DNA of 64,000 nt from Enterobacter hormaechei ATCC 49162 (GCF_001875655.1 NZ_MKEQ01000001.1:1302001-1366000), one strand, 5' to 3'. Positions 1 to 9,491 are shown, numbered from the stretch's first letter. Numbers and translations are program-made. Notes: a model not told the origin generated them from the sequence alone.

Positions 1-196
1 CTTCCTGGTGGAAATTTAAAAACAAGCAAAAAAAGTGAAGCTTTTAATTTATTTGCCAGAATACTTAGCAAGCTATGTGTCTATCTTAAATCCGGATAAT
101 TTTAAGTCAATTTACTAAAAGTTAATTGATTTTGTACTTAAGATTAATCTCATAGAAAATCAGAGAAAAATACTCTCTATGAGGTATATAAATGGC
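1..196. other. AT-rich intergenic start of window
   Basis: No open frame of note and no recognisable RNA is visible here. The stretch is clearly more AT-rich than the genes that follow and lies downstream of the amiD stop codon. A weak inverted repeat (AGAGA/TCTCT, about 164-180) lies next to that stop, but it has too little GC for me to call it a terminator. Confidence 0.5.
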
Positions 197-1027
197 TCAA
201 CCTTGCCCGTATTTCTCTAAAAGTGCTTCGGCAATGGCCATCGTTTCCACATCTGCTATGCCGTTCCATAATTGCGGACGAAAATGCATCTGGAAGACCA
301 TAATGATGCGTTGCTGCTGTGCTGGCGTAGCGTCCTCGGGGACTTCGTAGCCGTAGCGCGACAGCAAATCGAGCAGGACAGCCGTATCGACCTGCTGATA
401 ACGTGGTCGTCCGTTGATATAGAAGTTTACGCGTGCCGGATCGGGCCATGCGCCTATGCCCTGTTGCGCCAGTTCATGCCACGGGAACAACGGGCCAGGA
501 TCGTCTTTACGCTGCGGGGCGATATCCGAATGCGCCACCACGTTCTGCGGCTTGATGTCGTAACGGGCGATGATGTCTCTGGCGAGTGGGATCAGCGCCG
601 CAATTTGCTTTGGTTCAAAGGGGACGAAGGTTTTCACGCCATGCGTTTTCCGCCAGCCGCGATTTTCAAGCTCAATGCCAACGGACGTATCATTTATACG
701 GTTAGTGCCACGCCAGAAGCTGATGCCTGCATGCCAGGCCAGTTCGCTCTCCGGCACCAGTTGCCAGATACGGGGTTTGCCGTCCGGTGCGGGGGGATTG
801 GCGGGGATAAGATAATGTGAACTGACGTTTTTATCGGTTAACGTCGCAAGCGACGTGTCAAAATCATCTGCGGTGTAGTGGATCACCAGCACCTTTATTC
901 GCGGGTAGGCCGCCTGCGCCTGATGGCGCGTATCCAGTTCGTACGCGCCTTTATCAACAATGCCTTTTTCCTGGGCACATCCTGCCAGCAGCAATGCCAG
1001 CAGGAGGGTTGAGAGCGAACGCTTCAT
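197..1027 (-). CDS. amiD: N-acetylmuramoyl-L-alanine amidase AmiD (outer-membrane lipoprotein)
   Basis: This zinc amidase cleaves the bond between MurNAc and L-Ala in murein and 1,6-anhydro-muropeptides. The 276 residues equal the E. coli AmiD length. A signal peptide ends in the lipobox LLAGC, so Cys17 should be lipidated. The Amidase_2 domain shows the zinc-ligand motifs VIHYT (His50) and [14 protein letters not shown] (His and Asp ligands). A C-terminal segment of about 70 residues resembles the PGRP-type peptidoglycan-binding tail of the family. The start overlaps the ybjQ stop by 4 bases, so the two genes are probably co-transcribed. Confidence 0.95.
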   Translation of the reverse strand: MKRSLSTLLLALLLAGCAQEKGIVDKGAYELDTRHQAQAAYPRIKVLVIHYTADDFDTSLATLTDKNVSSHYLIPANPPAPDGKPRIWQLVPESELAWHAGISFWRGTNRINDTSVGIELENRGWRKTHGVKTFVPFEPKQIAALIPLARDIIARYDIKPQNVVAHSDIAPQRKDDPGPLFPWHELAQQGIGAWPDPARVNFYINGRPRYQQVDTAVLLDLLSRYGYEVPEDATPAQQQRIIMVFQMHFRPQLWNGIADVETMAIAEALLEKYGQG

Positions 1028-1347
1028 CGACGGGTTTTCACCGCCGTGCCGCTTACGCTGACCATCAGCATGCTGGCATCTTTCCCGACCGTTTCGTAGT
1101 CAATATCTATGCCCACCACCGCATCCGCGCCCAGTGCTTTGGCCTGCTCGCCCAGCTCTTTAAACGCAATTTCGCGGGCCTTACGCAGCTCTTTTTCGTA
1201 CGCGCCGGAACGTCCGCCGACAATGTCCCGAATACCGGCAAAGAAGTCGCGGAAGATATTGGCGCCCAGAATCGCTTCGCCGGTCACCACGCCGCAGTAC
1301 TCGGTAATCGGTTGTCCTTCCAGGGTTGGCGTTGTTGAAAACTGCAT
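1024..1347 (-). CDS. ybjQ: YbjQ, UPF0145 / DUF74 family protein
   Basis: This is a 107-residue cytosolic protein of the YbjQ/DUF74 family, which forms pentameric rings in solved structures and has no established function. The typical core is visible: the segment [23 protein letters not shown] is followed by [12 protein letters not shown] and a [13 protein letters not shown] stretch. It lies directly upstream of amiD with a 4-base overlap, as in E. coli. A good AAGGAGAG-type ribosome binding site precedes the ATG. Confidence 0.93.
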   Translation of the reverse strand: MQFSTTPTLEGQPITEYCGVVTGEAILGANIFRDFFAGIRDIVGGRSGAYEKELRKAREIAFKELGEQAKALGADAVVGIDIDYETVGKDASMLMVSVSGTAVKTRR

Positions 1348-1444
1348 ACTTTCTCTCCTTCTTTAGCGTTCAATGCGTTAGCAACAGCATTATCGGTTCG
1401 TTACGCTATGATTGAAAGGATAGTTAATAAATAAGGAAATCAAC

Positions 1445-1963
1445 ATGCGCTACTCTGCTTTAACGCTTTTAGTGCCATGCGCGCTGGTGCTCAGCGCCTG
1501 CACAACGCCGGTCACGCCAGCCTTTAAGGATATCGGAACCCGCAGCGGCCCTTGTATCGAGGGCGGCCCGGACGCCGTGGCGCAACAATTTTATGATTAC
1601 CGTATTCAGCATCGCGGGAATGACATAACTGCCCTGCGCCCGTACCTGAGCGATAATCTGGCGAAACTGCTGAGCGATGCCACCCGCGATCCGCAGCACA
1701 ATGCGTTGCTGTCATCCGATCCGTTCTCCAGCCGCGCCACGCTGCCGGACAGCGCTGAGGTCGCCAGCGCGTCCACCATTCCGAATACCGACGCACGCAA
1801 TATTCCCCTGCGCGTGAAGCTGACCCAGGGGACGCAAACCTGGCAGGATGAGGTGCTGATGATTCGTGAAGGCCAGTGCTGGGCAGTCGACGATGTGCGC
1901 TACCTCGGTGGCAGCGTTCATGCCCCGGCTGGCACCCTTCGCCAGTCGATTGAGAACCGCTAA
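1445..1963 (+). CDS. ybjP: YbjP family lipoprotein
   Basis: This is a predicted lipoprotein of 172 residues. The signal peptide ends in LVLSAC, making Cys19 the likely lipidation site. The remainder resembles the DUF3828-type fold of E. coli YbjP, for example GGPDAVAQQFYDYRI near residue 45 and a WAVDDVRY stretch near the end. Function is unknown. It is transcribed divergently from ybjQ-amiD and upstream of artP, the same arrangement as in E. coli. Confidence 0.9.
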   Translation: MRYSALTLLVPCALVLSACTTPVTPAFKDIGTRSGPCIEGGPDAVAQQFYDYRIQHRGNDITALRPYLSDNLAKLLSDATRDPQHNALLSSDPFSSRATLPDSAEVASASTIPNTDARNIPLRVKLTQGTQTWQDEVLMIREGQCWAVDDVRYLGGSVHAPAGTLRQSIENR

Positions 1964-2112
1964 GGCATCCGTTAAATAAACGTTAACCCCGTAAAATGTC
2001 CGGCATTTCATGCGGAATGCCGACATTTATACTCGCCCCCCTTCCTCTTCACTATTTTGTGCTATGTTTAAGAGGAAACACGGGTTATATTTAACTTTTA
2101 ACGCAGAAATAT

Positions 2113-2126
2113 TGCATAACTATTCT
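2113..2126. promoter_or_regulatory. Putative ArgR box upstream of artP
   Basis: TGCATAACTATTCT resembles the ArgR (ARG box) consensus TGAATNNNNATTCA, with two mismatches. It lies about 64 bases before artP. A second, much poorer half (TAACTTTTAACGCA, 2092-2105) sits exactly 21 bases upstream, the spacing of paired ARG boxes. The E. coli art genes are known ArgR targets; occupancy here is inferred. Confidence 0.5.
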
Positions 2127-2189
2127 GTCAACGGTACTATCTGCGGCCTCAATTGCTATAGATTGCCTGGATGAGTAAAGACTGCCCCG

Positions 2190-2918
2190 ATGAGTATTAA
2201 ACTAAACGGCATTAACTGCTTCTACGGCGCACACCAGGCGCTGTTCGACATTACGCTGAGTTGCCCGGAGGGCGAAACGCTGGTTTTGCTCGGCCCAAGT
2301 GGCGCGGGAAAAAGCTCCCTTCTGCGTGTTCTTAATCTGCTTGAAATGCCCCGTTCGGGCACGCTGGCCATCGCCGGTAACCATTTTGACTTCGCGAAAA
2401 CCCCGTCTGATAAAGCGATTCGTGAACTGCGTCAAAACGTGGGCATGGTCTTTCAGCAATATAATCTCTGGCCGCATCTGACGGTGGTGCAAAACCTGAT
2501 TGAAGCGCCGTGCCGCGTGCTCGGTTTAAGCAAAGACCAGGCAATGGCGCGAGCGGAAAAGCTGCTGGAACGTCTGCGTCTGAAGCCGTACAGCGATCGT
2601 TATCCTTTACATCTCTCTGGCGGTCAGCAACAGCGTGTGGCCATCGCCCGTGCGCTGATGATGGAGCCAGCGGTGCTGCTGTTTGATGAGCCAACCGCGG
2701 CGCTGGACCCGGAAATTACTGCCCAGATCGTGAGTATCATTCGTGAGCTGGCGGAAACCAACATTACCCAGGTCATCGTGACCCACGAAGTGGAAGTGGC
2801 GCGCAAAACCGCCAGCCGCGTGGTTTACATGGAAAACGGGTATATCGTTGAGCAGGGTGATGCGAGCTGCTTCACCAACCCGCAAACCGATGCCTTCAAA
2901 AACTACTTATCTCACTGA
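2190..2918 (+). CDS. artP: Arginine ABC transporter ATP-binding protein ArtP
   Basis: This is the ATPase of the arginine importer ArtPQM-(I/J). It has 242 residues like E. coli ArtP. Visible motifs are Walker [10 protein letters not shown] (about residue 34), the Q-loop FQQYN, the signature LSGGQQQR, Walker [13 protein letters not shown] and the switch His in VTHEVEVA. It is the first gene of artPIQM, followed by artI after 18 bases. Confidence 0.97.
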   Translation: MSIKLNGINCFYGAHQALFDITLSCPEGETLVLLGPSGAGKSSLLRVLNLLEMPRSGTLAIAGNHFDFAKTPSDKAIRELRQNVGMVFQQYNLWPHLTVVQNLIEAPCRVLGLSKDQAMARAEKLLERLRLKPYSDRYPLHLSGGQQQRVAIARALMMEPAVLLFDEPTAALDPEITAQIVSIIRELAETNITQVIVTHEVEVARKTASRVVYMENGYIVEQGDASCFTNPQTDAFKNYLSH

Positions 2919-2936
2919 TGTGTTAGGGAAATTATA

Positions 2937-3668
2937 ATGAAAAAAGTCTTGATTGCCGCGCTGCTTGCTAGCGTCAGCCTTTCCGCTACCGCAGCCCAGA
3001 CCATCCGTTTCGCCACTGAAGCGTCCTACCCTCCGTTTGAATCCATTGATGCGAACAACAAGATTGTTGGCTTCGACGTGGACCTGGCAAATGCCCTGTG
3101 TAAAGAGATCGACGCGACCTGTACCTTCAGCAACCAGGCGTTTGACAGCCTGATCCCAAGCCTGAAGTTCCGCCGTATCGACGCCGTGATGGCCGGTATG
3201 GACATCACTCCGGAGCGTGAGAAGCAGGTTCTGTTCACCACCCCTTACTATGACAACTCGGCGCTGTTCATTGGTCAGAAAGGTAAATATGCCTCCGTTG
3301 ACCTGCTGAAAGGCAAGAAAGTCGGCGTGCAGAACGGCACCACGCACCAGAAATTCATCATGGATAAGCATCCGGAAATCACTACCGTGCCGTATGACAG
3401 CTACCAGAATGCGAAGCTGGATCTGCAAAACGGTCGTATCGATGCGGTGTTCGGGGACACGGCTGTCGTGACTGAATGGCTGAAAGCGAACGACAAGCTG
3501 GCCGCCGTGGGTGACAAGGTGACCGATAAAGACTACTTCGGTACAGGTCTGGGTATTGCCGTGCGTCAGGGCAACACCGAGTTGCAGCAGAAATTCAACG
3601 CGGCGCTGGAAAAAGTGAAGAAAGACGGCACCTACGAAACCATCTACAAAAAATGGTTCCAGAAGTAA
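2937..3668 (+). CDS. artI: Periplasmic binding protein ArtI
   Basis: This is a periplasmic solute-binding protein of the polar amino acid family (SBP_bac_3), 243 residues. The signal peptide MKKVLIAALLASVSLSATAA is predicted to be cleaved after Ala19-Ala20. The domain begins IRFATEASYPPFESID and includes the family's GFDVDLANALC and MDITPERE motifs. It is a close paralogue of ArtJ at 5235-5966. In E. coli ArtJ binds L-arginine, while the ArtI ligand is less certain. It lies within artPIQM. Confidence 0.95.
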   Translation: MKKVLIAALLASVSLSATAAQTIRFATEASYPPFESIDANNKIVGFDVDLANALCKEIDATCTFSNQAFDSLIPSLKFRRIDAVMAGMDITPEREKQVLFTTPYYDNSALFIGQKGKYASVDLLKGKKVGVQNGTTHQKFIMDKHPEITTVPYDSYQNAKLDLQNGRIDAVFGDTAVVTEWLKANDKLAAVGDKVTDKDYFGTGLGIAVRQGNTELQQKFNAALEKVKKDGTYETIYKKWFQK

Positions 3669-3674
3669 TTCCTG

Positions 3675-4391
3675 ATGAATGAAATTTTTCCTTTAGCAAG
3701 CGCCGCCGGGATGACCGTCGGCCTTGCCGTTTGTGCACTGATTATCGGCCTGGTACTGGCGATGTTCTTTGCGGTGTGGGAGTCCGTTAAGTGGCGCCCT
3801 GTCGCATGGCTCGGTTCAGCGCTGGTGACTGTGCTGCGTGGGCTGCCGGAAATTCTGGTGGTCCTGTTTATCTATTTCGGTTCCTCACAGCTGCTGTTAA
3901 CGCTGTCGGACGGCTTCACCCTTAATCTCGGCTTTGCGCAGATCCCGGTGCAGATGCAGATCGAGAACTTCGACGTCAGCCCGTTCCTGTGCGGCGTGAT
4001 TGCGCTCTCCCTGCTCTATTCGGCCTATGCGTCACAAACGCTGCGCGGCGCGCTGAAAGCGGTGCCGCAGGGTCAGTGGGAATCCGGCCAGGCGCTGGGC
4101 TTGTCGAAAGCGGCGATCTTCTTCCGGCTGGTCATGCCGCAGATGTGGCGTCATGCCCTGCCAGGGCTGGGTAATCAGTGGCTGGTACTGTTGAAAGATA
4201 CCGCGCTGGTGAGCCTGATCAGCGTGAACGATTTGATGCTGCAAACCAAAAGTATCGCCACCCGTACGCAGGAGCCTTTTACCTGGTACATCGTCGCGGC
4301 GGCTATCTACCTGGTGATCACGTTGCTGAGCCAGTACGTTCTGAAGCGTATTGATCTGCGCGCAACGCGTTTTGAACGGAGACCAGGCTGA
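3675..4391 (+). CDS. artQ: Arginine ABC transporter permease ArtQ
   Basis: This inner-membrane permease has 238 residues and about five membrane spans. The HisMQ-type permease motif is seen around residues 130-170 ([23 protein letters not shown], with the EAA-loop glycine). It should pair with ArtM as a heterodimer on ArtP. The gene follows artI after 6 bases, and its TGA overlaps the artM ATG (TGATG), suggesting translational coupling. Confidence 0.96.
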   Translation: MNEIFPLASAAGMTVGLAVCALIIGLVLAMFFAVWESVKWRPVAWLGSALVTVLRGLPEILVVLFIYFGSSQLLLTLSDGFTLNLGFAQIPVQMQIENFDVSPFLCGVIALSLLYSAYASQTLRGALKAVPQGQWESGQALGLSKAAIFFRLVMPQMWRHALPGLGNQWLVLLKDTALVSLISVNDLMLQTKSIATRTQEPFTWYIVAAAIYLVITLLSQYVLKRIDLRATRFERRPG

Positions 4392-5059
4392 TGCTGGATT
4401 ATTTACCCGAACTGATGAAAGGGCTGCACACCAGCCTGACGCTGACCGTCGCGTCTATCATCGTGGCGCTGATCCTGGCGCTGATCTTCACCATCGTCCT
4501 GACGCTGAAAACGCCGGTGCTGGTGTGGATTGTACGTGGCTACATTACGCTCTTTACCGGTACGCCGCTGCTGGTGCAGATCTTCCTGATTTACTACGGT
4601 CCGGGGCAGTTCCCGTCGCTACAGGAATATCCGGTTATCTGGCACCTGCTCTCTGAGCCATGGCTCTGCGCCCTGATTGCCCTCTCCCTGAACAGCGCGG
4701 CTTACACCACGCAGCTGTTTTACGGTGCGATCCGCGCGATCCCGGAAGGCCAGTGGCAGTCCTGCGGGGCGCTGGGCATGAGCAAGAAAGACACGCTGGC
4801 GATCCTGCTGCCCTACGCCTTTAAGCGCGCGCTCTCTTCCTATTCCAACGAAGTCGTTCTGGTGTTCAAAAGCACCTCGCTGGCCTACACCATCACCCTG
4901 ATGGAAGTGATGGGCCATGGACAGCTGTTGTATGGACGCACCTACGACGTGATGGTGTTCGGTGCGGCGGGTCTGGTCTATCTGGTGGTCAACGGCCTGC
5001 TGACGCTGATGATGCGCCTGATCGAGCGTAAAGCGTTGGCGTTCGAGCGCAGAAATTAA
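4391..5059 (+). CDS. artM: Arginine ABC transporter permease ArtM
   Basis: This is the second permease of the arginine importer, 222 residues with several hydrophobic spans. The EAA-type loop is visible at AIRAIPEGQWQSCGALGMSK, ahead of the last spans. It is the last gene of the artPIQM operon, overlaps artQ by one base, and is followed at once by a good rho-independent terminator (5089-5126). Confidence 0.96.
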   Translation: MLDYLPELMKGLHTSLTLTVASIIVALILALIFTIVLTLKTPVLVWIVRGYITLFTGTPLLVQIFLIYYGPGQFPSLQEYPVIWHLLSEPWLCALIALSLNSAAYTTQLFYGAIRAIPEGQWQSCGALGMSKKDTLAILLPYAFKRALSSYSNEVVLVFKSTSLAYTITLMEVMGHGQLLYGRTYDVMVFGAAGLVYLVVNGLLTLMMRLIERKALAFERRN

Positions 5060-5088
5060 TCAGCTTAATGCATAAATCTGTTTTCACA

Positions 5089-5126
5089 GTGCGGGTAACC
5101 TGATGGGTTATCCGCATTTTTTTATG
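5089..5126 (+). terminator. Rho-independent terminator of artPIQM
   Basis: The stem is GCGGGTAACC (5091-5100) and GGTTATCCGC with a short TGATG loop region, followed by ATTTTTTTA. It lies 32 bases after the artM stop and separates artPIQM from artJ. Confidence 0.9.
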
Positions 5127-5132
5127 CTTTAA

Positions 5133-5167
5133 ATAATATTTACTCATATTTATTGCATATAAATTCA
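5133..5167. promoter_or_regulatory. Paired ArgR boxes upstream of artJ
   Basis: Two ARG-box-like 14-mers, ATAATATTTACTCA (5133-5146) and TGCATATAAATTCA (5154-5167), start exactly 21 bases apart. This matches the known layout of tandem 18-bp ArgR sites with a 3-bp gap. The second has one mismatch to TGAATNNNNATTCA. E. coli artJ is strongly ArgR-repressed, which fits. Confidence 0.65.
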
Positions 5168-5234
5168 TTGAATGGCATTGTACATCCATGCCGCAGACAC
5201 GGCGCATAATGACAAGACAGACGGGAGCATTACC

Positions 5235-5966
5235 ATGAAAAAGTTAGTTCTGGCCGCATTACTCGCAACCTTCGCCGCTGGCGCATCCGCCGCAGATAAA
5301 ATCAGTTTCGGCGTTTCTGCCACCTATCCGCCGTTTGAATCGCTGGATGCCAGCAATCAGATCGTGGGTTTTGATATCGACCTGGCGAAAGCGCTGTGCA
5401 AACAGATGCAGGCCGACTGCACCTTTACTAACCACGCGTTTGACAGCCTGATCCCGTCCCTGAAATTCAAAAAATATGACGCGGTGATCTCCGGCATGGA
5501 CATTACGCCAGAGCGTAGCAAGCAGGTCGCGTTCACCGATCCATACTACGCCAACTCGGCGGTGGTGATTGCGAAGAAAGGCGCATATACCTCTTTCGAT
5601 CAGCTGAAAGGCAAACGCATCGGCATGGAAAACGGCACCACGCACCAGAAATATCTCCAGGACAAACATCCTGAAGTGAAAACCGTGGCCTATGACAGCT
5701 ACCAGAACGCAATTATCGACCTGAAAAATGGCCGTATCGATGGCGTATTTGGCGACACCGCGGTCGTGAATGAGTGGCTGAAAACCAACCCGCAGCTGGG
5801 TACAGCGACGGAGAAAGTGACCGATCCGCAGTACTTCGGCACTGGCCTCGGCATTGCCGTGCGTCCGGATAACAAGGCCCTGCTGGAAAAACTGAACGGC
5901 GCGCTGAAAGCGATCAAAGCGGACGGCACATACCAGAAAATCAGCGAGCAGTGGTTCCCGCAGTAA
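5235..5966 (+). CDS. artJ: Arginine-binding periplasmic protein ArtJ
   Basis: This high-affinity L-arginine-binding protein delivers substrate to ArtQMP. The frame is open from 5172, but I start at ATG 5235, preceded by GGGAGCA. That start gives a clean signal peptide (MKKLVLAALLATFAAGASA) and the family length of 243 residues. It shares long stretches with ArtI, such as YPPFESLD, VGFDIDLAKALC and SGMDITPERSKQ. It is transcribed alone from an apparently ArgR-controlled promoter. Confidence 0.95.
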   Translation: MKKLVLAALLATFAAGASAADKISFGVSATYPPFESLDASNQIVGFDIDLAKALCKQMQADCTFTNHAFDSLIPSLKFKKYDAVISGMDITPERSKQVAFTDPYYANSAVVIAKKGAYTSFDQLKGKRIGMENGTTHQKYLQDKHPEVKTVAYDSYQNAIIDLKNGRIDGVFGDTAVVNEWLKTNPQLGTATEKVTDPQYFGTGLGIAVRPDNKALLEKLNGALKAIKADGTYQKISEQWFPQ

Positions 5967-5975
5967 TCTCTTTTT

Positions 5976-6036
5976 GTCGGGTGGCCTGGCCTGCGGGGGT
6001 GGTCTGTAGGCCGGGAAAGCGCAGCGCCACCCGGCA
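5976..6036. repeat. REP/BIME-like element between artJ and sensor kinase gene
   Basis: Two partly inverted GC-rich units are present. The right one (6006-6036) is a standard GTAGGCCGGG...CGCCACCCGGCA REP unit. The left one is more degenerate. They lie between two convergent genes, a usual REP location. Confidence 0.7.
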
Positions 6037-6041
6037 ATTTC

Positions 6042-7511
6042 TCACAACGGCACAAAGAACCTGAACCGCGCCCCGCTCACGGACTCCATCAGCCTGATCC
6101 CGCCGCCGTGCAGCTCCAGCATTCTTTTCACGATCAACAGCCCTAACCCGCCCCGGTGCTCCCGCGCGGCCTGCGGATTTAACGCTGACGGTCGCTGGAA
6201 CAGCTCGTCCCGTAACGCGCCGTCAACACCCGTTCCACTGTCAGCCACTTCAACCTGCAACCGGTCGTTCTCCTGCCACACCGCCAGACGGATGTCCCCG
6301 CCTGCTGGCGTATGGCGTATCGCGTTATCCAGCAGATTCGTCACCACCCGTTCAATCATGGAAACATCGGCGAACACCTGCGGCAGCGGACCCGGCACGT
6401 CAATGTGCAGGTTTAACTCCCGCGTGCGGGCGGTGAGTTCAAACTTCTGCGCCACGTCGGAAATCAGTTCGGCCATGGCAAAACGCTCGCGCTGGGGTTT
6501 GATGCCGCCGTGCTCAAGACGCGCCAGCTCGAACAGCTGCTGCGACAGATGGCGTACCTTCTGCCCCTGACGCAGTGCGGTAGCAAGGTACTGCTGGTGC
6601 TCCTGCGGCGACAGCGTTGCAGATTTCAGCGACAGGGTTTCCAGATAACCCAGCAGTGAGGTCAGCGGGGTGCGTAAGTCATGCGAAATATTGGCGATAA
6701 ACTCCCGGCGCTGGCGATCGCTGTCGGCCAGCCGATCCCACTGGGAGGTGATTTTGCGCGCCAGCTCAATAAAGGTGTTGCGCAGGATCGCCACTTCATC
6801 GTGACCGGCAGGCTCGAGCGGCTGGGCCGCCAGCTGCTTAATTGCGCTGATGCTGTCCTGCTCCAGCCCGGCCACGTTCAGCGTGAGCTGTTTAACCGGG
6901 CGCGTCACCCAGTACCAGAGCAGCAGCCCCGCCAGCAGACCAAACAGCGCCACCAGCAGCATCGACCACAGCGCCGTACTCCAGAGCGCCTTGTGCCAGG
7001 CCATCTCCGCCAGCGCGTTGGACTCCTCTCCCTGCAAAATAATATATAAATACCCCTTCAGTTCACCGTCCTGCCGCAGCGGGGTGGCGCTGAACACTTT
7101 CTTATTCTGGCTTCGGGGATCGTCGCCAAACACCGGCATCACCGTCCCGCTCAGGAAACTCTGTATCGGCGCGAGGTCAATTTTTTGCCGCTGAATGTGG
7201 CCCGGCGGGGCGGCATCAGCCAGAATCTCGCCATCTGGCGAGACAACATACAGCTCGACGCTCGGATTAAAGGTCATCAGCCGGTCGAACAGCGGTTTTA
7301 AGGCACTGCGATCCACCCTGCCCTGCGCATCCAGAATCGCTTCCCGCTGCACAATCTGCTGCGCCAGCCCGCCGGAGAGCCGCTGTACCATCGCGTTGCC
7401 GTACTGCATGCTACTGTAGAGCTGCACCGCACAGGCGACGCTCGCGCAGAGCAACAATAACACCGTAAACAGCAGCGTCAGGCGCTGGCTCAGGCTAAAG
7501 CGCCGCATCAT
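6042..7511 (-). CDS. Two-component sensor histidine kinase
   Basis: This is an inner-membrane sensor kinase of 489 residues. A first membrane span lies near residues 11-29, followed by a periplasmic domain of about 140 residues. A second span near 180-203 is followed by a HAMP segment starting at WVTRPVKQL. The HisKA motif FIANISHDLRTPLTSL contains the phosphoacceptor His277. The C-terminal ATPase shows the N box (NLLDNAIRHTP), a G1 motif (VADSGTGVD) and GGLGLLIVK. Its start overlaps the response-regulator stop by 17 bases. I do not recognise the signal. The pair is absent from the same place in E. coli K-12. Confidence 0.93.
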   Translation of the reverse strand: MMRRFSLSQRLTLLFTVLLLLCASVACAVQLYSSMQYGNAMVQRLSGGLAQQIVQREAILDAQGRVDRSALKPLFDRLMTFNPSVELYVVSPDGEILADAAPPGHIQRQKIDLAPIQSFLSGTVMPVFGDDPRSQNKKVFSATPLRQDGELKGYLYIILQGEESNALAEMAWHKALWSTALWSMLLVALFGLLAGLLLWYWVTRPVKQLTLNVAGLEQDSISAIKQLAAQPLEPAGHDEVAILRNTFIELARKITSQWDRLADSDRQRREFIANISHDLRTPLTSLLGYLETLSLKSATLSPQEHQQYLATALRQGQKVRHLSQQLFELARLEHGGIKPQRERFAMAELISDVAQKFELTARTRELNLHIDVPGPLPQVFADVSMIERVVTNLLDNAIRHTPAGGDIRLAVWQENDRLQVEVADSGTGVDGALRDELFQRPSALNPQAAREHRGGLGLLIVKRMLELHGGGIRLMESVSGARFRFFVPL

Positions 7512-8202
7512 GATTCAGCTCCGCAAATTTGTAGCCTTTGCCCCAGACGGTACGCACGATCTCCGGTTCGGCGGCATCTTTCTCAATTTTGATCCGCAGG
7601 CGGTTAATGTGGGTGTTGACGGTGTGTTCGTAGCCTTCGTGCTGATACCCCCACACCTGCTCCAGCAGCGCCAGCCGCGAAAACACTTCACCAGGATGGC
7701 GCGCAAAGAAGTAAAGCAGTTCAAATTCACGCGGGGTGAGATCGACGTGTTGACCATTGAGACGCACGGTGCGCGCCAGCGGGTCGATAGTCAGGCCGTG
7801 CGCCTGAATAATGCCATCCGTCTGCGCCTGGCCCATCGCCTGCTGACGGCGGAACAGCGCCTTAATGCGGGCAATCAACTCCTGCACCGAGAAAGGTTTT
7901 GCCAGATAATCATCCGCCCCGGTCTCCAGACCGGTAATACGGTCAGTTTCACTGCTGCGGGCGCTAATAATGATGATGGGCAGGTAGCGGGTCATCTGGC
8001 GGATACGGCGGCAAATCTCCAGACCATCAACATTCGGTAGCATCAGATCGAGGATCACCGCATCCCACGGCTGTTTTTCCAGAAGCGGTAATGCCTTTCC
8101 CCCGTCCGGCTCGTGGGTAATGGTGTAACCTTCGTCTTCTAAGTTGAGGCGCAGGAGCGCCGCGATATCGTGGTCGTCTTCCACCAGCAGGATCTGCTTC
8201 AT
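7495..8202 (-). CDS. OmpR-family response regulator
   Basis: This DNA-binding response regulator has 235 residues. The receiver domain has the acidic pair EDD at 8-10, phosphoacceptor Asp52 in VILDLMLPN and Lys in AKPFS. The winged-helix output domain contains LTPREFELLYFFARHPGEV and VNTHINRLRIKIE, ending in the typical WGKGYKF. It is the first gene of the pair and reads into the kinase gene. The target genes are unknown, and its own promoter region (8203-8295) is a likely site of autoregulation. Confidence 0.94.
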   Translation of the reverse strand: MKQILLVEDDHDIAALLRLNLEDEGYTITHEPDGGKALPLLEKQPWDAVILDLMLPNVDGLEICRRIRQMTRYLPIIIISARSSETDRITGLETGADDYLAKPFSVQELIARIKALFRRQQAMGQAQTDGIIQAHGLTIDPLARTVRLNGQHVDLTPREFELLYFFARHPGEVFSRLALLEQVWGYQHEGYEHTVNTHINRLRIKIEKDAAEPEIVRTVWGKGYKFAELNHDAAL

Positions 8203-8295
8203 GGGTAAGCCTTTATTTGTTTCTCATGGCTTAAGCTTACCTGATTTCGAGCGGGGGAAGAGTTCACATTTTGTTGAACATTGTGCGGGGTTTAT

Positions 8296-8330
8296 GCCGG
8301 GTGGCGGCTACGCCTTACCCGGCCTGCGCT
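8296..8330. repeat. REP unit overlapping the 3' end of rlmC
   Basis: The unit reads GCCGGGTGGCGGCTACGCC, then TTACCCGGCCTGCGC, a standard REP palindrome. Its right arm is inside the rlmC frame: the final codons Ala-Gln-Ala-Gly and the TAA stop (8315-8329) are REP sequence. Confidence 0.85.
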
Positions 8331-9451
8331 TTGGTTAACAACGTCAACACTTCATAATGCGCGGTATGCGGGAACATATCGAACAGCTGAACGCGTTCAA
8401 TGCGGTAGCCCGGCAGGCTGGCGATGTCTTTCGCCATGGTCTGGGCGTTACAGCTGGAGTAGACGATGTACTCCGGCGCCATCTGGCTCAGGTAGTCGCA
8501 GAGCGCCTGGCCGATGCCCCGGCGCGGCGGGTTCACCAGCACCAGTTCCGGCACGTTGCCCTGCCCGGTGGCGAACTGCGTGGAATCCAGCGCCTGGAAG
8601 TGCAGATTCGTTAACCCCAGTTCGGCGGCGGACTGCTTCGCGCAGGCGATAGCCTCGGCAGAAATCTCAATGCCGGTGAGCTGCATGTCTGGCGTGGCGC
8701 AGTGCAGGCCGAAGCCGCCGACGCCGCAGAACAGATCCCACATATGATGGACACGTAACGCGCGCACCCAGTCACGCGCGGTGGCGTACAGCGCACTGGC
8801 GACGGTCGGGTTAGTCTGGAAGAAGCTTTGCGGACGGATCCACAGCGGCACGCCGTTAAAGTTCTCCGCCAGCGCATGCTGGTCGGTGAAGAAGATCTCT
8901 TTCTCCCCTTCCATGATAGCCATGTGCACCGGCTGAATATTTGCGGTAATCACCTTGAGCTGCGGAAGCTGTTCCTGCAACTCCGGCAGCGCCGCGCGCA
9001 GTTGCTCCAGCTTGGTTTCCGAACGCAGCACAAAGCGCAACATCATTCCGCCGTCGATCTGGCTTTCGGTCAGCAGAAGGTACTTCAGCTCGCCGCGCCT
9101 GCGGGCAACGTTATAGGGCGTTAACCCCGCGCGGGCGATAAACGGTTTCAGCGCAGCGAAGACAGGCTCAAACGAGGCGGGATACAGCGGGCAGCCGGTG
9201 AGATCTTCTGGCGTGCCGTCGCGGTGCAGCATCCCCAGCAGCGGCTTTTCAACGCTGCCGCTAACCACCATTTTGGCTTTATTGCGAAAGCCCTGCTCCG
9301 GGCCGCTGACGGGTGCGCACCACTCGCCCACCGCGTGTGCTGCCAGCAGCTGTTGCAGGTCGACCATTTTGGCGGTGAGTTGTTGAGGGACCGGCTGTTC
9401 TATCCACTGACAGGATCGGCAGCGTCCGGCGTCATAGAGTGCGCACTGCAT
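8315..9451 (-). CDS. rlmC: 23S rRNA (uracil-747-C5)-methyltransferase RlmC
   Basis: This is a SAM-dependent methyltransferase of the RumA/RumB/TrmA family that makes m5U747 in 23S rRNA. It has 378 residues (about 375 in E. coli). Iron-sulfur cysteines are at the N terminus ([16 protein letters not shown]). The SAM-binding motif is [13 protein letters not shown] and the catalytic cysteine motif is [10 protein letters not shown] near residue 335. The last four residues (AQAG) derive from a REP element that overlaps the stop. It follows ybjO after about 40 bases on the same strand. Confidence 0.95.
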   Translation of the reverse strand: MQCALYDAGRCRSCQWIEQPVPQQLTAKMVDLQQLLAAHAVGEWCAPVSGPEQGFRNKAKMVVSGSVEKPLLGMLHRDGTPEDLTGCPLYPASFEPVFAALKPFIARAGLTPYNVARRRGELKYLLLTESQIDGGMMLRFVLRSETKLEQLRAALPELQEQLPQLKVITANIQPVHMAIMEGEKEIFFTDQHALAENFNGVPLWIRPQSFFQTNPTVASALYATARDWVRALRVHHMWDLFCGVGGFGLHCATPDMQLTGIEISAEAIACAKQSAAELGLTNLHFQALDSTQFATGQGNVPELVLVNPPRRGIGQALCDYLSQMAPEYIVYSSCNAQTMAKDIASLPGYRIERVQLFDMFPHTAHYEVLTLLTKAQAG

Positions 9452-9491
9452 ATGAAAACCTTAAGGATCACGAGGGCTGCGATTATACACA

